A stretch of 64,000 nt of DNA from Streptomyces zhihengii (GCF_016919245.1 NZ_JAFEJA010000002.1:994501-1058500), one strand, 5' to 3'; shown: positions 1 to 11,012, counted from the stretch's first letter. Notes: generated by a model not told the origin, from the letters alone. Made by a program: numbers and translations.

Positions 1-992
<992 letters not shown>

Positions 993-1061
993 CTACCCTC
1001 GCCCGGACGGACGCACGCACCCGGGCGAATAGTCATACCGGTGTGGTTCCCGGGCGAGGGG

Positions 1062-1100
1062 GCGGGGTGCCACCGGACCCCCACGGCGGTGGCACCCCGC
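1062..1100 (-). terminator. Hairpin terminator after the amidase gene
   Basis: A perfect 14-bp inverted repeat (1062-1075 pairing with 1087-1100) starts 17 bp past the stop of the minus-strand amidase gene and lies upstream of geoA. No T tract follows, as is usual for Streptomyces terminators. Confidence 0.8.
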
Positions 1101-1116
1101 GGTCATCGGAGGTCCG

Positions 1117-3102
1117 TCACCTGCGCACCACCCGCACATCGGCGGCCTTCACGAACGCCACCCGGTGCCCGAACTGGATCTGGACGTACTCCTCCTGTCC
1201 GCGCACCACCCGGTGGACCGACGTGTCGAACTTCGGTGCGTACAGGTACTCGCCCGGTGTCCGGTCGCCCGCCACGTACCGCTGCCCCGCCCCGAGGGTG
1301 TACGGCAGCGGCGAGACCGCCTGCACCGGCACCCCGGCCGGATACGCCGACGCCTCCGGGTACGCCCGCCCGTACACCGGCACCCGGTCGAGGCCCTCCC
1401 GGGGCGTCACCAGCGTCCCCCGCGAGGGAACCGCGGTCGGCTGGGTGCGCGGATTGTGGAACCACGCCTTCTGCCCCAGGTACCAGACCGCCGTCCAGTC
1501 GCCGCGGCGCTCCGCCACCGCGTACTGCTGGCCCGTCGAGGCCCGCGCCCCCGTGTCGTTCACCCCGTTCGTCGAATCCGCGCCGTCCGGGCGCAGACCG
1601 ACGTCCTTCACCAGCGGGGTGTCCTCACCCGGACCGGTGTGCAGCCGCACCGCGCCGGAGCCGTGCGGCGCGCAGGCCTCGCCGGCCCGCACGCAGCCCG
1701 TGTACAGCGGCTTGTGGGCGTCGTACGCCGGACGCACGGTGACCACGGCGCTGTCCGGACCCGCGGAGGGCGTCAGCGGCCGGCCCAGCAGCCGGAAGTA
1801 GTGCGCCCAGTCCCAGTACGGCCCCGGGTCCGTGTGCATCCCGCGGATCGTGGCGGTCGTGGTGCCCGGCACGTTGTCGTGGCCGATGATGTGCTGCCGG
1901 TCCAGCGGGATGTCGAAGCGGTGCGCGAGATAGCGCACCAGCCGGGCCGACGTCCGGTACATCGCCTCCGTGTACCAGGCGTCCGGGGCCACCAGGAAGC
2001 CCTCGTGCTCCAGGCCCACCGACTTGGCGTTGACGTACCAGTTCCCCGCGTGCCAGGCGACGTCCTTCAGCGGCACGTGCTGCGCGATGTGCCCGTCGGA
2101 CGACCGCAGCGAGTACTGCCACGACACGTACTCCGGGTTCTGCACGAGCTGGAGGGTGGTGTCCCAGGTGGCCTCCGTGTCGTGGACCACGATGTACTCC
2201 ACCGACTGCGACCGCGGCCGGTCCCCCTTGTCGTGGTTGCCGTAGTCGCCCTCCCCGAACTCCTCGTAGGGCGCGGGGATCCACTCGCACGCCACCGTCG
2301 GCGGGCACTCCGTGCGCGAGGCGTCCGCGGTGCGCAGCCCGAGCGCCGCGGCCTGCGTACGGTCGGGGGCCGCGCCGGGGTCGGCCGCGAGCACCATCCG
2401 CTGCCCGTCGTCGGTGGTGCGCGCCTCGCCCGAGCGGATCACGTCGAAGACGTCGTCCGCGTAGACCGTCGCCGTGGCCGTGTCGTCGGCTCCCGAGAAG
2501 CGCGCCACCGCCCCGTACCAGTCGCCCGGGTCCTCGCTCAGCGGCAGCCCCAGCCGCCGCTGGGCGTCGGCCAGCAGCGCCGCTCCGCCGCGCACATTGG
2601 CCGCCACGCTCTCCCGCAGCTCCCCGGCGGGGATCCCCGTCAGGCCGGCGGCCCGCTCCAGGGTCCGCAGCTGCGCCGGCAGCCGGGCCGGGTCGGGCAG
2701 CGCCGCGTCGGTGACGGTCCGCGCCGGGCGGGCCGAGTCGCCGCGCGCGTCCTCCGCGCCGTGGCTGTGGTGCGGGGCCTCGGCCAGCGCGGTCCGGGCG
2801 TCCGTCAGATGCATCGGCCCGTAGCCGCCGGTGACACTGGCGGCGCCGCCGTGCCCGTCCCAGCGGGACTGGAGGTACGACACACCGAGCAGCACGCTCC
2901 CCGGCACGCCGTACTCCTCGGCGGCCCGGTCGAACGCGCGCTGGAGCGCGCTCGGCGAGGCGGCCGGGCCGGCGGTCGCGGCGGGCCCCGAGGACATCAG
3001 CGGCAGCAGCAGGGCACCGACGGCCGCGGCCGCGCCGACGGTCCGTGCGTGCCGGAGGCGGGGGCGGGGGAGGTCGGGACGTGCGGGGGCGGATCCTTGC
3101 AA
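1117..3102 (-). CDS. Secreted PGRP/amidase_2-type N-acetylmuramoyl-L-alanine amidase
   Basis: The 661-residue protein probably cuts the amide bond between muramic acid and the peptide stem of peptidoglycan outside the cell. An N-terminal signal peptide (about residues 20-47) is followed by a helical region (50-260) that vaguely resembles lysozyme-like folds. An amidase_2/PGRP domain spans about 300-440, with likely zinc ligands in VVHDTE (H307) and GMHTDPG (H423). The C-terminal 190 residues look like SH3-type wall-binding repeats. The start is a TTG at 3102; GGAGG lies five bases upstream, which supports it over any internal ATG. It is transcribed alone, and the hairpin at 1062-1100 closes the unit. 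Confidence 0.88.
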   Translation of the reverse strand: MQGSAPARPDLPRPRLRHARTVGAAAAVGALLLPLMSSGPAATAGPAASPSALQRAFDRAAEEYGVPGSVLLGVSYLQSRWDGHGGAASVTGGYGPMHLTDARTALAEAPHHSHGAEDARGDSARPARTVTDAALPDPARLPAQLRTLERAAGLTGIPAGELRESVAANVRGGAALLADAQRRLGLPLSEDPGDWYGAVARFSGADDTATATVYADDVFDVIRSGEARTTDDGQRMVLAADPGAAPDRTQAAALGLRTADASRTECPPTVACEWIPAPYEEFGEGDYGNHDKGDRPRSQSVEYIVVHDTEATWDTTLQLVQNPEYVSWQYSLRSSDGHIAQHVPLKDVAWHAGNWYVNAKSVGLEHEGFLVAPDAWYTEAMYRTSARLVRYLAHRFDIPLDRQHIIGHDNVPGTTTATIRGMHTDPGPYWDWAHYFRLLGRPLTPSAGPDSAVVTVRPAYDAHKPLYTGCVRAGEACAPHGSGAVRLHTGPGEDTPLVKDVGLRPDGADSTNGVNDTGARASTGQQYAVAERRGDWTAVWYLGQKAWFHNPRTQPTAVPSRGTLVTPREGLDRVPVYGRAYPEASAYPAGVPVQAVSPLPYTLGAGQRYVAGDRTPGEYLYAPKFDTSVHRVVRGQEEYVQIQFGHRVAFVKAADVRVVRR

Positions 3103-3310
3103 TGCAGCCTCCAGGGACGGATGGTGCGCGGCCGGACCCGTACAGGGGTAGCGGCTCGCGGACGATCCGTCAATCAGGCTCCACAGCGGGAACTGCGCAC
3201 GTCAGCACCGGTTCGGACGGGGTGTCAGGCGCACTTTCCGGCGGGCGGGCCACCGGCCTGCGGCGCGTCACTGGCATGGACCAATGGCCCCGCCGGGCGG
3301 CCTTTCCCGG

Positions 3311-3465
3311 GCCGCTCGGAAAGCCGGCGGTTCCGAAGGACGCCCCCTCCGAGAGCCGCCCCCTCCGAAGGCCGCCCCCTCCCAGAGCCGCCCGCTCGGA
3401 AAGCCGCCCGCTCCGAAGGCAGCCGGCTCCGAGAGCCGCCCCTCCCTCAGCCGCCCCCTCCGAAA
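3311..3465. repeat. Degenerate 16-bp tandem repeat, about ten copies
   Basis: The unit is close to GCCGCCCCCTCCGAAA. Nine to ten consecutive copies can be aligned with period 16 (one copy is 15 bp), differing at the GC/CC and AAA/AGA/AAG positions. Since 16 is not a multiple of three, no reading frame is preserved across copies, which argues that the array is non-coding. Confidence 0.85.
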
Positions 3466-3545
3466 GCCGTCCGCCCCGCCGCGCCCCCCTCCCGTGCGCG
3501 TCCCGGACCCGGAGAGGCAGCCCGCCCGGACGGGAACACGCCGAC

Positions 3546-3585
3546 GCGCCGTGCGCCCGGTGTGTCGGCACCGGGCGCACGGCGC
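3546..3585 (-). terminator. Perfect 17-bp stem terminator after the APH-like gene
   Basis: Bases 3546-3562 pair perfectly with 3569-3585 around a six-base loop, 18 bp beyond the stop codon of the minus-strand phosphotransferase gene. Confidence 0.9.
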
Positions 3586-3603
3586 GCCTCCCCCTCGTGG
3601 CGG

Positions 3604-4728
3604 TCAGCGGGTCCCGACCGCCGCACGCACCGCCCTGCGGGCGAGGGCGCAGTCGTCGTGCAGCCGGCGCAGCAGCAGCCGCTGCTCCTCACCGGCGGCC
3701 ATCCCGGAGGCCGGGTGCTGCGCGGCGGTCACCGGGGACGCCTCCCGCATGGTGCGCTGCACGGCCGTCTCGTACGTCCGGATCTCCCGCGTCAGCACCA
3801 GCATCAGGTTCACCAGGAACGCGTCCCGCGCGGCGGGGCCCTGCTGCTGGGCGAGCTGGCTGATCTGACGGCGTGCCATCGGCGCGTCCCCGAGGACGGA
3901 CCAGAGCGTCGCCAGGTCGTAGCCGGGCAGGTACCAGCCGGCGTGCTCCCAGTCGACGAGCACCGGGCCGGTGGGGGAGAGGAGGATGTTCGACAGCAGG
4001 GCGTCGCCGTGGCAGAACTGCCCCATCCCCTGGCGTCCGCCCGCCTGGGCCACGCCGTGGAGCAGCTTCTGGAGGTCGCCGAGATCACGGTCCGTGAAGA
4101 GACCGAGCTCGTGATAGCGCGAGATCCGGGAGCCGTAGTCGAGCGGCGCGTCGAACATCCCGGCCGGCGGGCGCCAGGAGTTGAGACGGACGACCGCCCC
4201 CAGCACCGCGCGCAGGTCCGCGCGGGGCGGTGCCTCCATCGGGTGCCGGGTCAGGGCCGCGGGGCGGCCGGGCATACGCTCGATGACCAGGGTGCAGTTC
4301 TCCGGGTCCGCGGCGATCAGCCGCGGGGCCCGGACCGGCGGACGGTGCCGCACGAACGCACGGTAGGAAGCTATTTCGTGCCTCAGCCGCTCGGCCCACG
4401 CCGGCGAGTGGTCCAGTAAGCACTTGGCCACCGCGGTCGTTCGCCCGGTCGTCCCCACGATCAGCACGGACCGTCCGCTCCGGCGCAGCACCTGCACCGG
4501 GTTGAACTCCGGACAGATCCGGTGCACCGACGCGACCGCCTTGCGGAGCTGCGCGCCCTGGGGGCCGGAGAGGTCGATGCGCCCGCTGAGGGGCTGGCCC
4601 ACCACGCCGGCGGGCCTGCGGGCCCGGCCGGTCTGCGCGGGCACGGGATACGGTCCGGAGCCGGCCGGGACGGCGGTGCGCTGCTGGAGCCGGGACGGGG
4701 CGGACACGGAGGACGATGCTGTGTACAT
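3604..4728 (-). CDS. Aminoglycoside-phosphotransferase-fold kinase
   Basis: This 374-residue protein has the APH/choline kinase fold. The catalytic loop HGDALLSN lies at residues 240-247 (Asp242 would be the catalytic base, Asn247 a metal ligand). The second metal motif VDWEHAG starts at 258. The substrate cannot be named; related Streptomyces proteins are usually chromosomal and not proven resistance enzymes. The frame stays open upstream to 4869, but I chose the ATG at 4728 ([10 protein letters not shown]). The upstream extension is Cys-rich and unlike coding sequence, and this opening looks like the conserved one in homologues as I remember them. It is divergent from the NsdA-like gene, so the two may share the 235-bp control region. 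Confidence 0.82.
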   Translation of the reverse strand: MYTASSSVSAPSRLQQRTAVPAGSGPYPVPAQTGRARRPAGVVGQPLSGRIDLSGPQGAQLRKAVASVHRICPEFNPVQVLRRSGRSVLIVGTTGRTTAVAKCLLDHSPAWAERLRHEIASYRAFVRHRPPVRAPRLIAADPENCTLVIERMPGRPAALTRHPMEAPPRADLRAVLGAVVRLNSWRPPAGMFDAPLDYGSRISRYHELGLFTDRDLGDLQKLLHGVAQAGGRQGMGQFCHGDALLSNILLSPTGPVLVDWEHAGWYLPGYDLATLWSVLGDAPMARRQISQLAQQQGPAARDAFLVNLMLVLTREIRTYETAVQRTMREASPVTAAQHPASGMAAGEEQRLLLRRLHDDCALARRAVRAAVGTR

Positions 4729-4874
4729 GGGAGATACAGATCCCTTCGTGCGCCGACAGGTTGCGTGCGCGCCCCGCCCCATATGCCAGAGGCAGCACCC
4801 TGGGGAATGTGCCCCGGCGGACGGGGCGGGGTGGCGCATTCCTACCTGACACCCCGGCGCGGGTGGCACACCAT

Positions 4875-4900
4875 CTGGCGCACCCTGGCGAACCCTGGCG
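4875..4900. promoter_or_regulatory. Three CTGGCG direct repeats spaced 10 bp
   Basis: CTGGCG occurs at 4875, 4885 and 4895, exactly one helical turn apart, in the divergent region between the APH-like kinase and the NsdA-like regulator. Such phased repeats are typical of cooperative binding on one DNA face. The bound protein is unknown. Confidence 0.45.
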
Positions 4901-4963
4901 AATAGTCGCCACCCCCATCACGGGCCGTTACTGTCAACTCAGCCGAGAACCTGGGGGCTTGAC

Positions 4964-6457
4964 GTGAGCGGTGAACCCAACACCCGCCTGAGCGACCTGT
5001 TCGGCCTGGCCGGCTGGTCCAAGGGCGAACTCGCGAGACTCGTGAACCGGCAGGCGGCAGCCATGGGGCATCCGCAGCTGGCGACCGACACCTCGCGTGT
5101 GCGGCGCTGGATCGACATGGGGGAGTCCCCCCGCGATCCGGTGCCCAAGGTGCTGGCGGCACTGTTCACCGAGCGGCTCGGTCGTGTCGTGACCATCGAG
5201 GACCTCGGGTTCGCACGGAGCGGACGAACAGGCAGGCGGCGGGACGTACAGGGCGGCAGTGACAACCCTGACGGACTGCCGTGGGCGCCCGACCGTACGG
5301 CTGCGGTCCTCACCGAATTCACGGGAATGGACCTCATGCTCAACCGACGCGGCCTGGTGGGCGCGGGCGCGGCACTCGCCGCGGGCTCCGCGCTCAGCAG
5401 CGCCATGCACGACTGGCTGGGGAGCGACCCCGCCACCCAGCCCCCCGTCCGCAACTCCGAGCTCCTGCACGCCGACTCCGCCGGGTACGACCGCTACGAG
5501 GCCGCCCCCATCGGGTCGCTGGAGATCGACGCGCTGGAGCGCTCCGTCGAGGTGTTCCGCGCCTGGGACGCCGCCCGCGGGGGCGGACTCCAGCGCAAGG
5601 CGGTGGTCGGCCAGCTCAACGAGGTGGGCGGCATGCTCGCCTACCGCCACCCCGACCACCTCCAGCGGCGCCTGTGGGGCGTCGCCGCCAACCTCGCCGT
5701 GCTCGCCGGCTGGATGTCCCACGACGTCGGCCTCGAACCCACCGCCCAGAAGTACTTCGTCATCGCGGCCCACGCCGCGCGCGAGGGCGGCGACCGTCCG
5801 CGCGCCGGCGAGGCCCTGTCCCGGGCGGCGCGCCAGATGGTCCACCTGGGCCGCCCGGACGACGCCCTGGACCTGATGAAGCTCGCCAGGACCGGCTCGG
5901 GCGAACAGACCCTGCCGCGGACCCAGGCGATGCTGCACACCATCGAGGCGTGGGCGCAGGCGTCCATGGGCCACGGCCAGGCGATGCGCCGGACGCTCGG
6001 CGAGGCGGAGGACCTCTTCGTCTCCGACAAGTCCGACGTGCCGCCGCCGAGTTGGATGCAGCTCTTCGACGAGGCGGACATGCACGGCATGCAGGCGCTG
6101 GCCTACCGCACCCTCGCCGACCACGACCCCTCGGTCGCCGGCATCGCCCAGCGGCACGCCCGGCAGGCGCTGCAACTGCGCGAGGGCGGACGGCAGCGCT
6201 CGAAGATCTTCGACTACATCTCGCTGGCCTCGGCCTGCTTCATCGCGGACGATCCCGAACAGGCGGACCGCTACGCCCGCCTGGCCCTGGTGTCGATGGG
6301 GGAGACCTCCTCGCACCGGACCTGGGACCGGCTGCGCGAGATGTACCGGCTGACCGGGCAGTACGCGGGCTACGCGAAGATCGAGGACCTGCGCGAGGAG
6401 ATCCAGCTGGCGATGCCGCCGCAGGCGGCGTCCAAGCCCCGGCGCACGGACACCTGA
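4964..6457 (+). CDS. NsdA-like TPR-containing regulator
   Basis: The 497-residue protein resembles the NsdA/NsdB group of Streptomyces regulators, in which NsdA represses morphological differentiation and antibiotic production. Residues 1-85 form a helix-turn-helix-like region (RLSDLFGLAGWSKGELARLV through RRWIDMGESPRDPVPKVLAAL). A short hydrophobic, Ala/Gly-rich segment follows (about 128-150), and residues 170-480 contain helical repeats of the TPR type. The GTG start at 4964 has GGGGG nine bases upstream. It stands alone and faces away from the kinase gene. Which member of the family it corresponds to cannot be decided from this window. Confidence 0.8.
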   Translation: MSGEPNTRLSDLFGLAGWSKGELARLVNRQAAAMGHPQLATDTSRVRRWIDMGESPRDPVPKVLAALFTERLGRVVTIEDLGFARSGRTGRRRDVQGGSDNPDGLPWAPDRTAAVLTEFTGMDLMLNRRGLVGAGAALAAGSALSSAMHDWLGSDPATQPPVRNSELLHADSAGYDRYEAAPIGSLEIDALERSVEVFRAWDAARGGGLQRKAVVGQLNEVGGMLAYRHPDHLQRRLWGVAANLAVLAGWMSHDVGLEPTAQKYFVIAAHAAREGGDRPRAGEALSRAARQMVHLGRPDDALDLMKLARTGSGEQTLPRTQAMLHTIEAWAQASMGHGQAMRRTLGEAEDLFVSDKSDVPPPSWMQLFDEADMHGMQALAYRTLADHDPSVAGIAQRHARQALQLREGGRQRSKIFDYISLASACFIADDPEQADRYARLALVSMGETSSHRTWDRLREMYRLTGQYAGYAKIEDLREEIQLAMPPQAASKPRRTDT

Positions 6458-6550
6458 GGGGGCTCTCGGCCCCGGCACGAGGCGAGTTCCGCGCGGCGGC
6501 AACGCCGAGCGGGTGGTTCCGCGGTGCCGTCGGCGAGTGTCCGTCTCCGT

Positions 6551-6638
6551 GCCGTCCGTGCGCGGGTGTGCCTGTCAGCGGGTGCCCTGTGCCCTGCCGT
6601 CCGTGCGCAGGTGTGCCCGTCAGCCGGTGACCCGTGCC
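6551..6638. repeat. Imperfect 43-bp direct repeat at the 3' end of the phosphatase gene
   Basis: Bases 6551-6593 and 6596-6638 match with only a few differences (period 45). The second copy contains the last codons and stop of the minus-strand phosphatase gene, so the first copy looks like a partial duplication of the gene end placed downstream. Confidence 0.8.
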
Positions 6639-8044
6639 ACCAGTACGCAGGCGTCGTCCTCACGAGCGCCCTGACCGAACTCCTCCACCACGACCCTGAC
6701 GCACTCACGGGCGTCCCGGGCCCCGGTGAACCGTGCTGCCAGTGCCGTCAGCCGGTCCGCCGTGTCCCCGGCCACCGCCGCACCCGTCAGCCCGTCCGTG
6801 TACAGGACGAGCAGGTCACCGGGTAGCAGGGTGACGTCGGCCTCCTCGTACGCCGCGGCGCTGGTCGCGCCGAGCAGGGCGCCGTCCGGCGTCGCCAGCG
6901 CGCGCCCCGCCCCGTCGCGGAACAGCAGGGGGGCGGGGTGTCCCGCCTGGGCCCAGCGCAGCACCCGGGTCCCGGGGTCGTAGCGGCAGCAGAGCCCGCT
7001 GCCGAGGGCCGGCTGGCCGGCCGTGTCCAGCAGGTGGTTGAGGTGGGACATGAGCTGCCCCGGCCGTACGCCGGCGACGGCCATCCCGCGCAGGGCGCCC
7101 AGCAGCATCGCCATCGAGGAGGTGGCCGTCACACCGTGGCCGGTGAGGCCGCCGATGCTCAGCAGGGACTCCCCGCCGGGCAGCTGGAGCGCGTCGTACC
7201 AGTCGCCGCCGATCAGCGCGCCGTTCGCGGACGGCAGGTAGTGGGCGGCGACGTCGAGGGAGGTGGGGCCGGTCGGCGGGAACTGGAGGGAGCCGCGCCA
7301 GGGCGGCAGCACGGCCTCCTGCATCTCCACGGCGAGCCGGCGTTCGGTCTGCTCGGCGTGCCGGCGCCGCTGGAAGGAGTCCTGGCTCTCGCGCACCGCC
7401 CGCTGGCTGCGGCGCAGTTCGCTGACGTCGCGCAGGACGGCCCACATCGACGCGGTGCCGCCGTCGCTGTCGAGGACCGGCTCGCCCATCATGTGCACGG
7501 TGCGCAACCGCCCGTCGGGGCGCACCATGCGGAACTCCTCGTCGATGGGCCGCCCGTCGACCAGGCAGTCCGTCACCACGGCCGTCAGCAGCGCCTGGTC
7601 CTCGGCGTACACCAGGGACGGCAGTTCGTCGAGGGACATCGGGCCGCCGGCCGGGTCGCGGCCGAGGATCTGGAACAACTCGTCCGACCAGCTCACCTCG
7701 TCGGTCAGCAGATTCCACTCGGCGCTGCCGACCCGGCTGAGCAGCGAGCCCGAGCGGGCGGCCTCGTCGGCCTCGTACTCCGCGAGTTCGTCGGCCCGTG
7801 CCTCGGTGGCGGGCACGCCCGACCTGAGCTGGTCCAGGTGGCTGCCGAGGTCGTCGAGCTGATGCACCGCCAGGTCGCAGAGCGCCCGCTGCCAGCGGCC
7901 CCGGGCGTCGTCGTCGGCCGTCACCGCGTCCTGGCGCATCGCCTCCATGTCGCCGCGCAGTCTGCGCGTACGTGTGATCAGGGCGTCCATCGCGCCGCGC
8001 TCCGGCGGCTGGGCGGGACGGTCCGCGAACACATGGGACGGCAT
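6620..8044 (-). CDS. PAS-domain PP2C (SpoIIE-type) phosphatase
   Basis: This 474-residue cytoplasmic phosphatase probably dephosphorylates an anti-anti-sigma factor in a partner-switching pathway. An N-terminal helical region (about 1-95) is followed by a PAS domain (about 100-220, WNLLTDEVSWSDELFQILGRDP). The C-terminal SpoIIE domain contains GGDWYDALQLPGG, TGHGVTATSSMAMLLGAL, LYTDGLTG and EDDACVLVARV, the usual metal-binding stretches. I chose the ATG at 8044 because CGGAG lies seven bases upstream. A longer frame runs upstream (a GTG near 8177 reads MAYAQGTTGSSVAKW), and this alternative cannot be excluded. No anti-sigma or STAS gene is adjacent. Confidence 0.87.
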   Translation of the reverse strand: MPSHVFADRPAQPPERGAMDALITRTRRLRGDMEAMRQDAVTADDDARGRWQRALCDLAVHQLDDLGSHLDQLRSGVPATEARADELAEYEADEAARSGSLLSRVGSAEWNLLTDEVSWSDELFQILGRDPAGGPMSLDELPSLVYAEDQALLTAVVTDCLVDGRPIDEEFRMVRPDGRLRTVHMMGEPVLDSDGGTASMWAVLRDVSELRRSQRAVRESQDSFQRRRHAEQTERRLAVEMQEAVLPPWRGSLQFPPTGPTSLDVAAHYLPSANGALIGGDWYDALQLPGGESLLSIGGLTGHGVTATSSMAMLLGALRGMAVAGVRPGQLMSHLNHLLDTAGQPALGSGLCCRYDPGTRVLRWAQAGHPAPLLFRDGAGRALATPDGALLGATSAAAYEEADVTLLPGDLLVLYTDGLTGAAVAGDTADRLTALAARFTGARDARECVRVVVEEFGQGAREDDACVLVARVTG

Positions 8045-8296
8045 CTCGAACTCCGATACAGGGCGCGGCCACGGCCAGGTCTCGAACAGGGACCGGATAC
8101 GACTGTTGCACAGGCGGCGAAGTGCCGTAAGCCATTTGGCAACACTCGATCCGGTGGTGCCTTGGGCATATGCCACGGGCCCTCCGATCGTTCGAGAGCC
8201 CGTTCGCACGGTGATCTGGCGGGCGAGCCGCCGAAGCGGAGCCGCACCCTCCCCGCGTGGCGGAGCACCCCTCGCCGGTCGGGCAGGATGGACGCC

Positions 8297-8830
8297 ATGA
8301 CAGAGATTCGCACCCCCCGCCTGCGGCTGCGCCGCTGGTACGACTCCGACCTCGCCGCCCTGGCGGACCTGCACACCGATCCACGGGTGATGCGGTGGGT
8401 CGACGACGGGGCGCTGCTCGATCTCGACGGGACGGCCGAGGCGATCGAGCGGTGGGAGGAGGAGTGGGACGACGAGGGCTTCGGCGTCTTCGCCGTCGAG
8501 CTGCTCGCCTCCGGGGAACTGGCGGGCGCGGTCGGGCTGTTCGTGCCCGCCTTCCTGCCGGAGACACGCCACGAGGTGGCGATCGGCTGGCGTCTGGGCT
8601 CGCAGTTCTGGGGCCAGGGCTACGCCTCCGAGGCGGCGCAGGCCACCCTGGAGTTCGCGCTCCAGGACCGCGGGCTGGAGCGGGTCGTCGCCGTCATCAG
8701 GGTGGGCGACACCGCGTCGGAGAACGTCGCCCGCAAGCTCGGCATGGCGCTGGAGCGCGAGGTGCAGCACCCGGAGCACGGGTACCCCCTCCAGATCCAC
8801 TCCATCGACCTCACCGAGTACCAGGGCTGA
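8297..8830 (+). CDS. GNAT acetyltransferase, RimJ/RimL type
   Basis: The 177-residue protein is a GNAT-fold acetyltransferase of the RimJ/RimL group (Acetyltransf_3), whose members acetylate protein N-termini or small amines using acetyl-CoA. The start [11 protein letters not shown] and the acetyl-CoA loop [20 protein letters not shown] are characteristic, as is the late motif ENVARKLGM. The substrate is unknown. The ATG at 8297 is preferred over the one at 8288, since AGGATGGA sits at the right distance only from the former. It diverges from the phosphatase gene and is followed 61 bp later by ligA on the same strand. Confidence 0.88.
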   Translation: MTEIRTPRLRLRRWYDSDLAALADLHTDPRVMRWVDDGALLDLDGTAEAIERWEEEWDDEGFGVFAVELLASGELAGAVGLFVPAFLPETRHEVAIGWRLGSQFWGQGYASEAAQATLEFALQDRGLERVVAVIRVGDTASENVARKLGMALEREVQHPEHGYPLQIHSIDLTEYQG

Positions 8831-8891
8831 GCACGCCCCCGCCGGACATCGCGCCGGGGCCGTTGTCAGTGGTGGGCGGCAGGATGGAGCC

Positions 8892-11012
8892 ATGACGACT
8901 TCACCTGCCGTTCCCGCGGCTCCCGCAGCCGGGATCGCCGACGCCGCGGCGTACGCGGAAGCGGTCGCGACCGCCTCCCGGGCCGCCGCCGCGTACTACG
9001 CGACGGGCGAGAGCGCCCTCGACGACGACGCCTACGACCGTCTCGCGCGGGGCATCGCCGCCTGGGAGGAGGCCCATCCGGAGGAGATCGCCGCCGAGTC
9101 GCCGACGGGCAAGGTCGCGGGCGGCGCGGCCGTCGGCGACGTGCCGCACACCGTCCCGATGCTCTCCCTGGACAACGTCTTCTCGGCCGAGCAGCTCACC
9201 GCGTGGACGGCCTCCCTGGAGCGGCGCATCGGGCGGCCGGTCGCCGGCTGGAGTGTCGAGCCCAAGCTCGACGGGCTCGCCGTCGCCGCCCGCTACGAGG
9301 ACGGGCGGCTCACCCGCCTGGTGACCCGGGGCGACGGCACGGCCGGCGAGGACGTCTCGCACGCCGTGGGCACGGTGCTCGGGCTGCCCGACGCGCTGGC
9401 CGAGGCGGCGACGCTGGAGATACGCGGCGAAGTCCTGATGACGCAGGAGCAGTTCGTGCAGGCCAACACGGCCCGCACCGCGCACGGCGGCGCCCCCTTC
9501 GCCAACCCGCGCAACGGCGCGGCCGGCACCCTGCGGGCCAGGGACCGCGCCTACCGGGTGGAGATGACCTTCTTCGGGTACGGGGCGCTCGCCCTGCCCG
9601 GCACCGACCCCGGCCTCGCCGACCGCCTCGCCTCCCTGCCGCACAGCGAGGTCATGGCGGAGGTCGTCCGGCTCGGTGTGCACACCGCCGCGAGCACCGA
9701 GGTCGCCCCGCGGACGGTCCGCGCGGTCGAGGAGATCCAGGCCAGGATCGAGGAGATCGCCGAGGCCCGCGCCGGACTGCCGTTCGGCATCGACGGCATC
9801 GTGGTCAAGGCGGATCCGGCCGCCGACCAGGCCGAGGCCGGCTCGGGAACCCGCGCGCCGCGGTGGGCCGTGGCCTACAAGCTGCCGGCGGTGGAGAAGG
9901 TCACCACCCTGCTCGGCGTCGAGTGGAACGTGGGCCGCACCGGCATCATCGCGCCGCGGGCGGTCCTGGAGCCGGTCGAGATCGACGGATCGACCGTCAC
10001 CTACGCCACCCTCCACAACCCCGCGGACATCACCCGCCGCGACCTGCGCATCGGCGACCGGGTCATGGTCCACAAGGCGGGGGACATCATCCCGCGCATC
10101 GAGGCGCCGGTCGCGCATCTGCGCACGGGCGCGGAGCGGCCCGTCGAGTTCCCGGAGGTCTGCCCGCAGTGCGGCTCGGGCATCGACACCTCCGAGCAGC
10201 GCTGGCGCTGCGAGCGCGGCCGCGACTGCCGGGTGGTGGCCTCCGTCTCCTACGCGGCCGGCCGCGACCAGCTCGACATCGAGGGACTCGGCACCACCCG
10301 GGTCGTCCAGCTCGTGGACGCCGGGCTGGTGAGGGACGTGGCGGATCTGTTCTCGCTCACCCGGGAGCAGTTGCTGTCCCTGGAGCGGATGGGCGCCACC
10401 AGCACCGACAACCTGCTGGCGGCGATCGCGGAGGCGAAGAGGAAGCCGCTGTCGCGGGTCTTCTGCGCCCTGGGCGTGCGCGGCACCGGGCGCTCCATGT
10501 CCCGCCGCATCGCACGCCACTTCGCCGGCATGGAGCACATACGGGCCGCGGGTGCCGAGGAGTTGCAGCAGGTCGAGGGCATCGGTGGGGAGAAGGCCCG
10601 GACGGTCGTCGACGAGCTGGCCGAACTCGCCCCGCTGATCGACCGGCTGGTCGCCGCCGGGGTGAACATGACGGAGCCCGGGGCCACACCGCCGGTGCCC
10701 GCGGCGGCGGACGGGGCGGCGGAGGGCGAGCCCTCGGAGGAGGCCGCCCCCGGGCCGCTGGCCGGTATGACGGTCGTGGTCACGGGCGCGATGACCGGCG
10801 CCCTGGAGAAGCTCTCCCGCAACCAGATGAACGAACTCGTCGAGCGCGCCGGCGGCAAGGCGTCCTCCAGCGTCTCCAAGCGCACCTCGCTCCTGGTCGC
10901 CGGCGAGGGCGCGGGCTCCAAGCGCGAGAAGGCGGAGCAGCTCGGCATCCGGATCACCGCCCCCGACGAGTTCGCGGCGACGGTGGCCGGCTTCCTCCCC
11001 GCCACCGCCTGA
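8892..11012 (+). CDS. ligA: NAD+-dependent DNA ligase
   Basis: This 706-residue enzyme seals nicks in DNA using NAD+. The nucleotidyltransferase domain carries the adenylated lysine in EPKLDGLA (K125). The OB-fold follows ([18 protein letters not shown]). A four-cysteine zinc finger lies near residues 424-446 (CPQC...C...C). The helix-hairpin-helix region includes [16 protein letters not shown], and a BRCT domain ends the protein (about 612-706). All expected parts are present. The neighbours are not those expected of the housekeeping ligA, and some streptomycetes carry a second NAD-dependent ligase, so this may be the extra copy. Start ATG follows AGGATGGAG. Confidence 0.95.
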   Translation: MTTSPAVPAAPAAGIADAAAYAEAVATASRAAAAYYATGESALDDDAYDRLARGIAAWEEAHPEEIAAESPTGKVAGGAAVGDVPHTVPMLSLDNVFSAEQLTAWTASLERRIGRPVAGWSVEPKLDGLAVAARYEDGRLTRLVTRGDGTAGEDVSHAVGTVLGLPDALAEAATLEIRGEVLMTQEQFVQANTARTAHGGAPFANPRNGAAGTLRARDRAYRVEMTFFGYGALALPGTDPGLADRLASLPHSEVMAEVVRLGVHTAASTEVAPRTVRAVEEIQARIEEIAEARAGLPFGIDGIVVKADPAADQAEAGSGTRAPRWAVAYKLPAVEKVTTLLGVEWNVGRTGIIAPRAVLEPVEIDGSTVTYATLHNPADITRRDLRIGDRVMVHKAGDIIPRIEAPVAHLRTGAERPVEFPEVCPQCGSGIDTSEQRWRCERGRDCRVVASVSYAAGRDQLDIEGLGTTRVVQLVDAGLVRDVADLFSLTREQLLSLERMGATSTDNLLAAIAEAKRKPLSRVFCALGVRGTGRSMSRRIARHFAGMEHIRAAGAEELQQVEGIGGEKARTVVDELAELAPLIDRLVAAGVNMTEPGATPPVPAAADGAAEGEPSEEAAPGPLAGMTVVVTGAMTGALEKLSRNQMNELVERAGGKASSSVSKRTSLLVAGEGAGSKREKAEQLGIRITAPDEFAATVAGFLPATA

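Larger units (their letters stand above)
3103..3603. other. Gene-poor stretch between amidase and APH-like genes
   Basis: I see no convincing gene here. The stretch holds the amidase ribosome binding site, a 16-bp tandem repeat array (3311-3465) and a terminator hairpin (3546-3585). Open frames cross it on both strands, but they translate into repetitive Arg/Pro/Gly-rich strings, as expected for non-coding GC-rich DNA. Confidence 0.7.

Noticed and set aside
3170..3580. 136-codon frame across the 16-bp repeats.
   Set aside because: It translates to a repetitive Arg/Gly/Leu string, and the repeat period is not a multiple of three.
1165..4419. Plus-strand frame of over 1000 codons.
   Set aside because: It is antisense to the amidase and kinase genes and spans a repeat array; no domain is visible.
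3604..4728. Calling the APH-fold gene an antibiotic resistance gene.
   Set aside because: The fold is shared with many kinases, the substrate cannot be told from sequence, and no resistance or transfer context is present.
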